From Tardiphaga sp052076105 (GTDB taxonomy: Bacteria; Pseudomonadota; Alphaproteobacteria; Rhizobiales; Xanthobacteraceae), in the NCBI RefSeq assembly GCF_052076105.1, contig NZ_CP197245.1:2046001-2110000 (forward strand): a stretch of DNA of 64,000 nucleotides, written 5' to 3'. The notes beneath the pieces are model-generated. The model had not been told where the DNA came from. It searched no databases and worked only from the letters and a program-made list of their open reading frames with translations. A program made the position numbers and the translations under genes. Below are positions 17,248-25,846 of this stretch, one piece after another (positions within the stretch are counted from its first letter, which is position 1; the number at the start of each line of letters is the position of its first letter).

Positions 17248-18273
17248 ATGAGCACACGCGCATTCATCACCGGTGTATCTGGGCTGGAGCTGACCGCTGA
17301 GGAGCGTGCATTTCTGCGCGCGGAACGGCCGTGGGGCTTCATTCTCTTCAAGCGAAATATTGACAATCCCACACAAGTCGCTCGGCTTGTGGAGGAATTG
17401 CGTGGGACGACGGGTGATCTGGATGCGCCGGTCCTGATCGATCAGGAAGGTGGCCGGGTTCAGCGTCTGGGGCCGCCGCACTGGCCGGTCTATCCGCCCG
17501 GTGCTATGTTCGGCACGCTATACGACGCTGATCCAGAAGCGGGTCTCAGGGCTGCCTGGCTCAGCTCACGGCTCATTGCGAGTGATCTTGTGGACCTCGG
17601 CATCACCGTGGATTGCCTGCCGCTGGCAGACGTCCCCGTGGAAGGTGCTGATGCGGTGATCGGCAATCGCGCCTATGGCACCGAGCCCGGCAAGGTCGCG
17701 ATCATTGCCCGCGCCGTGACTGAAGGTCTGTCGCAGGGTGGCATTCTACCGGTCCTCAAGCACATTCCCGGCCATGGTCGGGCCACGGCCGACACTCATT
17801 TCAAATTGCCAATCGTAGATAACTCGAAGAGTGAGCTCGAAGCGTCTGATTTCGAAGCGTTTCGTCCGCTGGCAGATCTGCCGATGGCGATGACTGCACA
17901 TGTTGTGTTTAGCGCTTTGGACGCCATCCAACCGGCCACGACTTCTGCGACAATCATCGAACAGGTGATTCGCGGCAGTATCGGGTTCCAGGGTTTGTTG
18001 ATGAGTGATGACGTGTCCATGAATGCTCTGGCGGGATCGATCGCGGAACGTACGCGGGCGATCGTCAGCGCCGGATGCGACATGGTCCTGCATTGCAACG
18101 GCAAGCTGGACGAGATGCGCGACGTCGTGAGCGAGACGCCGGTTCTTGCCGGCAAGGCGCTCGAGCGCGCCAAGGCGGCGGTTGCCGCCCGCCGTCAGCC
18201 GCAGCCGTTCGACCGCGCCGCCGGACGCGCGGAACTGGACGCCTTGATCGCTCGAGCAGGAGCAAGTGCATGA
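17248..18273 (+). CDS. nagZ: Beta-N-acetylhexosaminidase (peptidoglycan recycling)
   Basis: 341 residues, glycoside hydrolase family 3. Signatures are VLIDQEGGRVQRL (about 65), the NagZ-specific loop KHIPGHGRATADTH at about 170-185 with the catalytic His/Asp, and the nucleophile Asp in MSDDVSMNAL at about 252. It removes N-acetylglucosamine from anhydro-muropeptides in the cytoplasm. The stop overlaps the scpA start (ATGA at 18270-18273), indicating translational coupling with the chromosome segregation genes, an arrangement common in alphaproteobacteria. Confidence 0.95.
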   Translation: MSTRAFITGVSGLELTAEERAFLRAERPWGFILFKRNIDNPTQVARLVEELRGTTGDLDAPVLIDQEGGRVQRLGPPHWPVYPPGAMFGTLYDADPEAGLRAAWLSSRLIASDLVDLGITVDCLPLADVPVEGADAVIGNRAYGTEPGKVAIIARAVTEGLSQGGILPVLKHIPGHGRATADTHFKLPIVDNSKSELEASDFEAFRPLADLPMAMTAHVVFSALDAIQPATTSATIIEQVIRGSIGFQGLLMSDDVSMNALAGSIAERTRAIVSAGCDMVLHCNGKLDEMRDVVSETPVLAGKALERAKAAVAARRQPQPFDRAAGRAELDALIARAGASA

Positions 18274-19100
18274 GCGCTGAGATTTTATCGTTTGAGACCG
18301 GACTGCCGGCTGAGGTCGTATCTGACGACGAGCCAGCGCTGGTCGTCGACGTCGAAGGCTACGAAGGTCCGCTCGACCTGCTGCTTGCGCTTGCGCGGCA
18401 ACAGAAGGTCGACCTGCACAAGATTTCGATCCTCGCACTGGCCGACCAGTATCTGCTGTTCATCGAAGCTGCGCGAAAAATCCGTCTGGAACTGGCTGCC
18501 GACTATCTGGTGATGGCGGCCTGGTTGGCGTTCCTGAAGTCGCGCTTGCTGCTGCCGGATACGACGGTGCCGGGCGAAGGCCCGAGCGCCGAGGATATGG
18601 CGACCGCGCTGGCCAACCGGCTGCGCCGCCTCGAAGCCATCCGCGAAGCCTCGAACAGGCTGATGACCCGGCCGCAGCTCAACCGCGACATCTTTCCGCG
18701 CGGCGTTCCCGAGTCGATTGCCGAGGTGAAGCATCCGCGCTTCACGGCCACGCTTTACGATCTGCTGTCAGCCTATGCGACCCAGCGCCAGGCTCGCGTG
18801 CTGACGCGCGTCCATCTCGCCAAGCGCACCGTTTGGTCGCTGAGCGAAGCGCGCGCCTCGCTGGAACGGCTGGTCGGCATGGCAGAGGACTGGAGCCGTC
18901 TCGACGAATATCTGCTGGCCTATGTCGCCGACCCCGCGCAGCGCGCGACGGTGATGGCCTCGAGTTTTGCTGCTGCGCTTGAACTGGTCCGTGAGGGCAC
19001 GCTCGACCTCAGCCAGAAAGAAGCATTCGCGCCTTTGTATTTCCGCAAGCACATCGCCCAGCCGCCTGTGCAGGTGGAGCCGGAAGTTCCGGCCGAGTAA
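18270..19100 (+). CDS. scpA: Segregation and condensation protein A
   Basis: 276 residues, kleisin family. The N-terminal signature YEGPLDLLLALARQQKVDL at about 30-48 and the C-terminal winged-helix region (about 200-262) match ScpA. It bridges the SMC dimer together with ScpB to organise and segregate the chromosome. The ATG at 18270 overlaps the nagZ stop; the open frame upstream to 18075 lies inside nagZ and is not family-like. scpB follows directly, so all three form one operon. No smc gene is in the window. Confidence 0.93.
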   Translation: MSAEILSFETGLPAEVVSDDEPALVVDVEGYEGPLDLLLALARQQKVDLHKISILALADQYLLFIEAARKIRLELAADYLVMAAWLAFLKSRLLLPDTTVPGEGPSAEDMATALANRLRRLEAIREASNRLMTRPQLNRDIFPRGVPESIAEVKHPRFTATLYDLLSAYATQRQARVLTRVHLAKRTVWSLSEARASLERLVGMAEDWSRLDEYLLAYVADPAQRATVMASSFAAALELVREGTLDLSQKEAFAPLYFRKHIAQPPVQVEPEVPAE

Positions 19101-19121
19101 GTGGAAGAAGGAGATCCAGAC

Positions 19122-20192
19122 ATGGCAAGCCTCGCCGAGAAACGCATCGACGATGTCGAGGATCAGATCGTGCAGCAGGAAATCGTGCAGCAGGAAACTG
19201 TGTCCGAGACACAGCCCGAAGCGCGTCCGGAAGAATTGCGTCTGCTAGAGGCGCTGCTGTTCGCGTCCACCGAGCCGCTGGACCAGTCAGCGCTGGCCAA
19301 GCGCATGCCGGATGGCGTCGATATCAAGGCGGCGCTGGCCCAGTTGCAAGCGGACTATGCCATGCGCGGCGTGAATCTGGTTCGCGTTGCCAACAAATGG
19401 ACGTTCCGCACCGCCGGTGACCTGTCCTGGCTGATGACCCGCGAGACCACCGAAACCCGTAAGCTGTCGCGCGCCGCCATCGAAGTGCTCGCCATCGTTG
19501 CCTATCACCAGCCGGTGACCCGCGCCGAAATCGAAGACATTCGCGGGGTCATCACCTCCAAGGGCACGCTCGACGTGCTGCTGGAAACCGGCTGGATCAA
19601 GCCACGCGGCCGTCGCAAGACGCCGGGCCGCCCGCTGACCTTCGGTACCACCGAGAGCTTCCTGTCGCAGTTCAGCCTCGAGGCACTCGGCGATCTGCCG
19701 GGTCTCGAGGAACTCAAGGGCACGGGCCTCCTGGATTCGCGACTGCCGTCCGGTTTCAGCGTGCCCAACCCGTCCGACGATCCGACGCTCCGCGAGGACG
19801 AGGATCCCCTGGAAGGCGGCGATCTGGAGCTGGCGTTGTCGGCGCCCGATCCGGAATTCCCGGAACTGCAGCTCAAGGAGTCGGAGACTGGCACCGTCGA
19901 ATTTGCTGGTGATGTGGAGGCTTTTGCCGAGGCGAGGGCCGAATTCACCGAAACGGCCGATGTTGTGGAGCCGGATAGCGAAGTGGCCGACGTCGCGGAA
20001 CTCGAAGCCGGTGATCTTGATGTGATCGAGGCTGAGACCGAAGCAGCCGAGGCCGCAGAGCCCGAAACCGCCGAACTCGACGATGATGAAGACGATTCGG
20101 ACGACGAGCTTGACGAGGACGATCAGGACGAAGACGAGCCGGATGATGCCGAGCCGGACGCAACCGAGCGGGACGACGACCACAAGGGGTGA
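19122..20192 (+). CDS. scpB: Segregation and condensation protein B with long acidic tail
   Basis: 356 residues. The ScpB core of two winged helices lies at about 35-200 (LRLLEALLFASTEPL; LSRAAIEVLAIVAYHQPVTR; GRPLTFGTT). The remaining 150 or so residues are strongly acidic (runs such as DDDEDDSDDELDEDD) and low-complexity, much longer than in ScpB of E. coli-like or Bacillus relatives. ATG 19122 is chosen because AAGGAGA lies seven bases upstream; GTG 19101 would add seven residues. It partners ScpA and SMC. The acidic tail may mimic DNA or regulate SMC loading, but that is inference. Confidence 0.92.
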   Translation: MASLAEKRIDDVEDQIVQQEIVQQETVSETQPEARPEELRLLEALLFASTEPLDQSALAKRMPDGVDIKAALAQLQADYAMRGVNLVRVANKWTFRTAGDLSWLMTRETTETRKLSRAAIEVLAIVAYHQPVTRAEIEDIRGVITSKGTLDVLLETGWIKPRGRRKTPGRPLTFGTTESFLSQFSLEALGDLPGLEELKGTGLLDSRLPSGFSVPNPSDDPTLREDEDPLEGGDLELALSAPDPEFPELQLKESETGTVEFAGDVEAFAEARAEFTETADVVEPDSEVADVAELEAGDLDVIEAETEAAEAAEPETAELDDDEDDSDDELDEDDQDEDEPDDAEPDATERDDDHKG

Positions 20193-20333
20193 TCGCGGCA
20201 TTAACGCTCGCGGCATTGCGCCGCGACATCCGTGATTCCACGAGGGTTAAGTCCTTGTTTTTGACACCCCCGCAGCCTACGTTTCGGTCAGATCAGGCTG
20301 GGCGACTGGCCGCGTGTTTGGAGGGTTAGCAGG

Positions 20334-20573
20334 ATGGGTTCACTCAGCATTTGGCACTGGATCGTCGTGATCGGAGTGGTCCTGCTGCTGTTCGGGCGCG
20401 GCAAGATTTCCGACCTGATGGGCGACGTGGCGCAGGGCATCAAGGCCTTCAAGAAGGGCATGGCGGACGACGACAAGCCGGCAGACAAGCCGACCGAGCC
20501 GGTCCGCACCATCGACCAGACCCCGCCGGCGCCGACCGCCAACCGTACGGACGTCGGCAGCAAGGCTGTTTGA
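20334..20573 (+). CDS. tatA: Sec-independent translocase subunit TatA
   Basis: 79 residues: a single N-terminal membrane helix (about 5-21, IWHWIVVIGVVLLLFGRGK) followed by an amphipathic helix with the conserved FGRGKISDLMGDVAQGIKAFKKG segment and a polar tail. TatA oligomers form the passage for folded, twin-arginine-tagged proteins. GGAGGG lies 11-16 bases upstream of the ATG. tatB and tatC follow, completing the tatABC operon. Confidence 0.95.
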   Translation: MGSLSIWHWIVVIGVVLLLFGRGKISDLMGDVAQGIKAFKKGMADDDKPADKPTEPVRTIDQTPPAPTANRTDVGSKAV

Positions 20574-20658
20574 GGTTCCGAAGGGATTGTCCTGAGGGAT
20601 CGCGGCGGCCATTGAAGGAGACGCGGGCGCATCCAGCCCCGCGTGAGCGGATTTTTTC

Positions 20659-21195
20659 ATGTTCGACATCGGGTGGAGTGAACTGGTCGTCATCGCGGTC
20701 GTCGCGCTGATTGCCATCGGCCCGAAAGAACTGCCCGGCGTGCTGCGCATGGTTGGGCAGTGGATGGGCAAGGCCCGCAAGATGGCTGCCGAATTCCAGG
20801 GCCAGTTCAACGAGGCGATGCGCGAAGCCGAAATGGCCGACGTCAAGAAAGCCTTCGACGATGTGAAGGACGTGGCCTCCGGCTTCACCACCAATAATAT
20901 CATGACTTCGCTGACCAAGGACGTTAGCGACGCCATGGCGGACGCCATGGCGATCGATAAGGCCGACAATCTCGATACGCCGCCGGCGGTGCCCACCACG
21001 CCTGAGCTGCCGACGCTCGAGACCTTCGTTGAGGCCGAGACGCATGCGCAGGAAACTGCTGCGGTGAATGAGCCGCTGGCCATTACCCGGGAAGTGCAGC
21101 CGTCGCCGGTCGAAACCCACGCTGCCGCCAATGATGGTGCAGCGGCCCCCGACGCGGCCAATCCTGATGGTCTAAAGGACGCCAAAGCGTCATGA
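20659..21195 (+). CDS. tatB: Sec-independent translocase subunit TatB
   Basis: 178 residues. The N-terminal helix (MFDIGWSELVVIAVVALIAIG) with the TatB-typical Glu at position 8 is followed by an amphipathic helix (about 22-60) and a long polar C-terminal region (about 90-178). With TatC it makes the receptor for twin-arginine signal peptides. Its stop overlaps the tatC start (21192-21195), indicating coupling. Confidence 0.94.
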   Translation: MFDIGWSELVVIAVVALIAIGPKELPGVLRMVGQWMGKARKMAAEFQGQFNEAMREAEMADVKKAFDDVKDVASGFTTNNIMTSLTKDVSDAMADAMAIDKADNLDTPPAVPTTPELPTLETFVEAETHAQETAAVNEPLAITREVQPSPVETHAAANDGAAAPDAANPDGLKDAKAS

Positions 21196-22004
21196 GTGCC
21201 GAAGATATCGAAGCCTCCAAGGCTCCCTTAATGGATCACCTGATCGAGCTGCGGTCGCGGCTGATCAAGGCGCTGCTGGCTTTCGCCGTGGCCTTCATCT
21301 TCTGCTTCTTCTTCGCCAAGCAGATCTACAATGTGCTGGTCTGGCCGTTCGTCTGGGTCGCTGGTCCCGAGAACTCGAAATTCATCTACACGGCGCTGCT
21401 GGAATACTTCCTGACCCAGCTCAAGCTCGCGATGTTCGGCGCCGGCTTCATTTCGTTTCCGGTGATTGCTGCGCAGATCTACATGTTCGTGGCGCCTGGC
21501 CTCTACAAGCACGAGCGCGGCGCGTTCCTGCCATATCTGATAGCGACACCGATTTTCTTCGCGCTTGGCTCGCTGCTGGTCTATTTCCTCGTACTGCCGA
21601 TGCTGATCCGGTTCTCGCTGGGCATGCAGCAGGCTGGCGGTGCCGAGACAGCACAGATCGCCTTGCTGCCCAAGGTCGGCGAATACCTGTCGCTCATGAT
21701 GTCGCTGATCTTCGCCTTCGGCATCGCCTTCCAGCTGCCGGTGATCCTGACACTGCTCGGCCGCATTGGCATCCTCACATCAAAACAACTGCGCGATAAG
21801 CGCCGGTACTTCATCGTCGGCGCCTTCATTATCGCGGCCGTGTTGACACCGCCTGACGTGATCAGCCAGGCCTCCCTCGCGATCCCGCTGATGATCCTCT
21901 ATGAAGGCTCCATCATCGCCGTGGGCATCGTCGAGAAGAACGCCGCGAAAGCGGCAGCCAAGGCTGCTGCCGCGACCGGCACGGATGTGACGCCGGCGGA
22001 GTAG
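21192..22004 (+). CDS. tatC: Sec-independent translocase subunit TatC
   Basis: 270 residues with six predicted membrane helices, beginning with the conserved APLMDHLIELRSRL motif (about 11-24) and containing FEVP-region equivalents near 100-120 and the conserved helix FGIAFQLPVILTLL at about 175-190. TatC recognises the twin-arginine motif. The tail is alanine-rich and cytoplasmic. The same window encodes a protein with a twin-arginine-like signal (42270-43064). Confidence 0.96.
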   Translation: MSAEDIEASKAPLMDHLIELRSRLIKALLAFAVAFIFCFFFAKQIYNVLVWPFVWVAGPENSKFIYTALLEYFLTQLKLAMFGAGFISFPVIAAQIYMFVAPGLYKHERGAFLPYLIATPIFFALGSLLVYFLVLPMLIRFSLGMQQAGGAETAQIALLPKVGEYLSLMMSLIFAFGIAFQLPVILTLLGRIGILTSKQLRDKRRYFIVGAFIIAAVLTPPDVISQASLAIPLMILYEGSIIAVGIVEKNAAKAAAKAAAATGTDVTPAE

Positions 22005-22130
22005 GGACGTCTTCAAATAGCCTATGCCAGCCCATTTGATGTTCCAAATCGGCGGGTTTCGGGCTAGTCAGGGCGCGTTGGGCTACACCATCTATGGTGT
22101 AGGTCAACATTCCAGCGCCAGGACCTTCCC

Positions 22131-23627
22131 ATGCACGACATCAAATCGATCCGCGACAATCCCGAGGCCTTTGACGCTGCGCTGAAGCGGCGAGGGCTGT
22201 CGCCGTTGTCGGCATCGCTGCTGGCGATCGACGAGACGCGCCGGACTTCGATCCTGGCGTCCGAGCAGGCGCAAGCCCGGCGCAATGCGGCGTCGAAGGA
22301 AATCGGCGAGGCCAAGAAGAACAAGGACGAGGCGCGCGCCAACGCCTTGATGGCTGAGGTCACCGAACTCAAGACGACGATGCCGGCGATGGAAGCTGCG
22401 GTGAAGGACGCTGAGGATAAGCTCAAGGTCGCGCTTGCCGAAATCCCGAACCTGCCGCTCGACGAGGTGCCGGAAGGTGTTGACGAGCATGGCAATGTCG
22501 AGCGCCATCACTTCGGTGCCGTCAGAAACTACGCTTTTACGCCGAAGGCGCATTACGACATCGGCGAAGCCATGGGGTTCATGGACTTCGAAGCCGCCGC
22601 CAAACTGTCGGGCGCGCGCTTCGTTGTGCTGAAGAAGGGGCTGGCGCGTCTCGAGCGCGCCATCGGACAGTTCATGCTCGATCTGCATACGAACGAGCAT
22701 GGTTATACAGAAGTGAATCCGCCGCTGCTGGTGCGCGATAACGCGATGTTCGGCACGGCGCAACTTCCGAAGTTTGAGGATGACCAGTTTTTCGTTTCAG
22801 GTCTGTCTGAGATCGATGACGAAAGCGCCGATAGATTTAGCGCGCTTCTTGGTCAGATTCACGAGAGAAGAGAGCGTATCTCAACTCTGCAGGATGAACT
22901 TGATGGTGGAGCTGTAGGGAAGAACCCTAACGATCTGCTTCGAGAGATTGCGGCTATGAAAGTACAGAGGGAGAGACTTACAGGTCAGGTTCGGAAATTA
23001 CTTTCCCCCGAAAGATTGGGCCTCATCCCGACCGCCGAAGTCCCGCTCACCAACCTCGTGCGTGAATCCATCCTCGACGAAAAAGAACTGCCGCTGCGCA
23101 TGACGGCGCTCACGCCGTGCTTCCGCGCCGAAGCAGGCGCTGCCGGCCGCGACACGCGCGGCATGATCCGTCAGCATCAGTTCACCAAGGTCGAACTGGT
23201 CTCGGTGACCACGCCCGAGGAGAGCAAGAACGAGCACGAGCGCATGCTGTCCTGCGCCGAGGAAGTGCTGCGCCGGCTTGGCCTGCATTATCGCGTGATG
23301 ACGCTGTGCACCGGCGACATGGGCTTTGCCGCGCAGAAGACCTACGACATCGAGGTCTGGATGCCGGGGCAGGGCGAGGGCGGTGCTTACCGCGAGATTT
23401 CGTCCTGCTCGGTCTGCGGTGATTTTCAGGCACGCCGCATGGATGCGCGCTCGCGCGGGCCGGACGGCAAGCCGCGCTTTGTGCACACGCTGAACGGCTC
23501 GGGCACCGCCGTCGGCCGTGCGCTGATCGCTGTGATGGAAAACTATCAGCAGGAAGACGGCTCGATTGCCGTGCCGGATGTACTGCAGCCTTATATGGGT
23601 GGCCTCAAGGTCGTTCAGGCCGGCTAG
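22131..23627 (+). CDS. serS: Seryl-tRNA synthetase with in-frame insertion
   Basis: 498 residues, class II synthetase; relatives usually have about 420-430. The N-terminal long coiled-coil arm that grips the tRNA-Ser variable arm spans about 1-110. The core includes NPPLLVRDNAMFGTAQLPKF, LIPTAEVPLTNLV, motif 2 (PCFRAEAGAAGRDTRG) and motif 3 (LNGSGTAVGRALIAVMENYQ). Between EDDQFF and LIPTAEV, where E. coli SerRS has only about 15 residues, there are about 75 (roughly 222-296), encoded at 22794-23018 with quite different codon use. All catalytic motifs remain and the frame is continuous, so the enzyme is probably functional. It lies in the tat-serS-surE-pcm neighbourhood typical of the lineage. 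Confidence 0.93.
   Translation: MHDIKSIRDNPEAFDAALKRRGLSPLSASLLAIDETRRTSILASEQAQARRNAASKEIGEAKKNKDEARANALMAEVTELKTTMPAMEAAVKDAEDKLKVALAEIPNLPLDEVPEGVDEHGNVERHHFGAVRNYAFTPKAHYDIGEAMGFMDFEAAAKLSGARFVVLKKGLARLERAIGQFMLDLHTNEHGYTEVNPPLLVRDNAMFGTAQLPKFEDDQFFVSGLSEIDDESADRFSALLGQIHERRERISTLQDELDGGAVGKNPNDLLREIAAMKVQRERLTGQVRKLLSPERLGLIPTAEVPLTNLVRESILDEKELPLRMTALTPCFRAEAGAAGRDTRGMIRQHQFTKVELVSVTTPEESKNEHERMLSCAEEVLRRLGLHYRVMTLCTGDMGFAAQKTYDIEVWMPGQGEGGAYREISSCSVCGDFQARRMDARSRGPDGKPRFVHTLNGSGTAVGRALIAVMENYQQEDGSIAVPDVLQPYMGGLKVVQAG
22794..23018 (+). other. Foreign-looking in-frame insert within serS
   Basis: About 75 codons lying between the motif-1 region and LIPTAEVPLTN. Arg is encoded mainly by AGA/AGG (six of nine), whereas the rest of serS almost always uses CGC/CGT/CGG. 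Ser, Leu, Gly and Ile codons also shift to T- or A-ending forms, and GC content falls to roughly half. The peptide is predicted to form two charged helices (about DRFSALLGQIHERRERISTL and LLREIAAMKVQRERLTGQ) joined by a Gly/Asn-rich turn. There are no stop codons and I see no clear terminal repeats. Too short for an intein. Confidence 0.75.
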
Positions 23628-23648
23628 ACGACGTCACGTATCAGTTGC

Positions 23649-24149
23649 TCAGGCGCGGCTGGCGGTCACGAGTGCACATTTGGCTTTTTCGGCTTTTATG
23701 TTGACAAAGCCCATATGCGTCATCGGAAAGGCCTTGCGGCTTTTCGTGCTGACGGTCTCTGCGATGACGCGGCGGCGTTCCGTCACATAGCGTCCATCCC
23801 GGCTGCGGAAGGCGCAGGCGATTTCGAGGTCCTTGACCGGATAGTCATTGGCGTTGCGAACGGTGAAGGTCATGAGCGCCCTGGAGCCGAGGCCGCCGCG
23901 GCGAAACGATTGGCGGGACAGGCTGAGACGGTTGAGCTCTGCGGCGTCGGGGACGCTGGTGAGTTGCGAGGGAGTGGGTTTCGCATAATCCTCCTCACTC
24001 GGATCGTCAGTCATTGCCACGACCGCCGGATTGAGGGTGAGATCCGGCTTGGTCTCGGCCAGCCGGGGAAGCAGCAGCCGCCCCGTCAGAGCAACAACCA
24101 CGATCGCTGGTAATGCGATGATCAACACCCGTTCGAGCTGTTTCGCCAT
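23649..24149 (-). CDS. Membrane-anchored hypothetical protein
   Basis: 166 residues. One N-terminal helix (about 7-27, VLIIALPAIVVVALTGRLLL) is followed by a Pro/Asp-rich linker and a C-terminal region (about 88-160) with alternating hydrophobic strands, LMTFTVRNANDYPVKDLEIACAF. That region looks like the FxLYD/DUF3426-type beta-sandwich found in envelope proteins. It is convergent with serS and divergent from surE. No function can be assigned. Confidence 0.6.
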   Translation of the reverse strand: MAKQLERVLIIALPAIVVVALTGRLLLPRLAETKPDLTLNPAVVAMTDDPSEEDYAKPTPSQLTSVPDAAELNRLSLSRQSFRRGGLGSRALMTFTVRNANDYPVKDLEIACAFRSRDGRYVTERRRVIAETVSTKSRKAFPMTHMGFVNIKAEKAKCALVTASRA

Positions 24150-24405
24150 CTCCGTCGCCCCTGTGGGGCGCTACGACCAAAGCCATCCCGGTCGAGCGCG
24201 CATGCTTCAGACGCAACTGGCACTCACCTACCTGAGTTGAAAATCGCGGCGACGCCGAAATGTTCCGGCCCGCGGGAAAAATCGTCTTCGGGACAGCTCT
24301 GGCAGCGCACAAGCAGCGCCCAAAATGGGGGTGGCAAAAGCGGGCACATGCTGGCAAAAACCGGTGCTGGCCAGCGGCCCTCCCGATCGAAAAGGCACCT
24401 CACGA

Positions 24406-25173
24406 ATGCGTATTCTCTGCACCAATGACGACGGCATTCACGCCCCCGGCCTGAAGATCATCGAGCAGATCGCCAAGGAATTGTCCGATGACGTCTGGGT
24501 GGTGGCGCCTGAGCTCGATCAGTCCGGTGTGTCGCATTCATTGTCGCTGAACGATCCATTGCGGCTGCGCGCAGTCGGCGAACGCCACTATGCCGTGCGC
24601 GGCACGCCGACCGACTGCGTCATCATGGGCGCGCGTCATATCCTGAAAGACAAGCAGCCCGATCTTGTATTGTCCGGCGTGAACAAGGGCCGCAACGTCG
24701 CCGAGGACGTGGTCTATTCCGGTACCATCGCCGGCGCGCTCGAGGGCACCATTCTCGGTTTTCCGTCGGTGGCGCTGAGTCAGGAATTCTCCATGGAAAC
24801 GCGTCACAACCCGCAATGGGAAACCGCGTTGAAATACGGGCCGGACGTGCTTCGCAAGGTCATCAAGACGGGCGTGCCGAAAAACACGGTCATCAACATC
24901 AACTTCCCGGCCTGCGCGGCCGACGAAGTGAAAGGTGTTGTCGTCACCCGGCAGGGCAAGCGCAATCAGGGGTTCCTGCGTATCGACGAACGCCGCGACG
25001 GCCGCAACAATCCATATTTCTGGATCGGGTTCGAGCGTATCGTTGCGGCGGAAGCGCCTCCGGAAGGGACTGACCTCGCAGCCCTTGCGGCGCGCTATGT
25101 CTCGGTGACGCCACTGCGTCTCGATCGCACGGATGAAGCGTTCAGCGAGACGCTCAGCAAAGCGCTCGGCTAA
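24406..25173 (+). CDS. surE: 5'/3'-nucleotidase SurE
   Basis: 255 residues. The metal-binding N-terminus MRILCTNDDGIHAPG and the second signature LVLSGVNKGRNVAEDVVYSGTIAGA (about 85-109) are intact. SurE dephosphorylates nucleoside monophosphates and is associated with stationary-phase survival. ATG 24406 is chosen because the family begins at M-R-I-L-x-T-N-D-D-G; the upstream open frame from 24325 has no matching residues. The surE-pcm-nlpD order known from enterobacteria is kept here, interrupted by a small response regulator on the opposite strand. Confidence 0.95.
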   Translation: MRILCTNDDGIHAPGLKIIEQIAKELSDDVWVVAPELDQSGVSHSLSLNDPLRLRAVGERHYAVRGTPTDCVIMGARHILKDKQPDLVLSGVNKGRNVAEDVVYSGTIAGALEGTILGFPSVALSQEFSMETRHNPQWETALKYGPDVLRKVIKTGVPKNTVININFPACAADEVKGVVVTRQGKRNQGFLRIDERRDGRNNPYFWIGFERIVAAEAPPEGTDLAALAARYVSVTPLRLDRTDEAFSETLSKALG

Positions 25174-25200
25174 ACGTTCCGAGATGCCGGGTGTGACTGA

Positions 25201-25578
25201 TCAAACCGCGACGCCTTTGAGCGTCGTGGACAGTACCTGTGCCAGTGTTTCCATTTGGAAGGGTTTCTGCAGCGTCGGGCGATCACGAAATTCTTCCGGC
25301 AGGCCTTGCGCGCCGTAGCCAGTCGCGAAGATGAACGGGCGGTTGCGCGATGCGATCACTTCGGCGACCGGTGAAATCACCTTGCCATTGACGTTGACGT
25401 CGAGGATCGCAATGTCGAATTTGGCGGAACCAGCCAGCTTGATCGCTTCGTTGATTTCACCGGCTTCGGCGGCCACGCTGTAGCCGAGTTCCTCAAGCAT
25501 GTCGGCAACCATCATGCGGATCATGACCTCGTCTTCGACAAGGAAGACGGAGCCGCCCGGCGGGTTCGTTGCAGTCAT
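25201..25578 (-). CDS. Single-domain response regulator
   Basis: 125 residues comprising only a receiver domain. The acidic pocket (VEDEVM, about 15-20), the phospho-acceptor Asp in AILDVNVNG (about 66) and the conserved Lys in LQKPF (about 107) are visible. No output domain follows, so it probably passes phosphate on or binds partners, as in stress or general-stress phosphorelays of alphaproteobacteria. ATG 25578 is preferred over the upstream in-frame start at 25743 because the extra 55 residues are not domain-like. No kinase is adjacent. It is divergent from pcm. Confidence 0.85.
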   Translation of the reverse strand: MTATNPPGGSVFLVEDEVMIRMMVADMLEELGYSVAAEAGEINEAIKLAGSAKFDIAILDVNVNGKVISPVAEVIASRNRPFIFATGYGAQGLPEEFRDRPTLQKPFQMETLAQVLSTTLKGVAV

Positions 25579-25846
25579 GGCCGGTTTCCTTGCCCCAATC
25601 CTCTGAACAAAATCGCAAATTCTCGCGTTGAACGCAATCTCGACGCATTGCCATTTTCGTGACCCAAAGACGCATGTCGCGCAGTCGGTGCCAGATAGGG
25701 CAAGACCTGATGTCAGCGCCTGCCGGTTCCGCGCGCGGAACAATAAAAATCGTCGTTGGGCTGTTCCGGTTCCGATCGCAGAAATACATCAATCTATCTT
25801 TGCTAGATCGAGAGTATTTCTAACCTGTGCTGCGTGAGGCCTTTCC

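Noticed and set aside
22794..23018. Intein within serS
   Set aside because: Too short at about 75 codons, and no Cys/Ser start or His-Asn end motifs typical of inteins.
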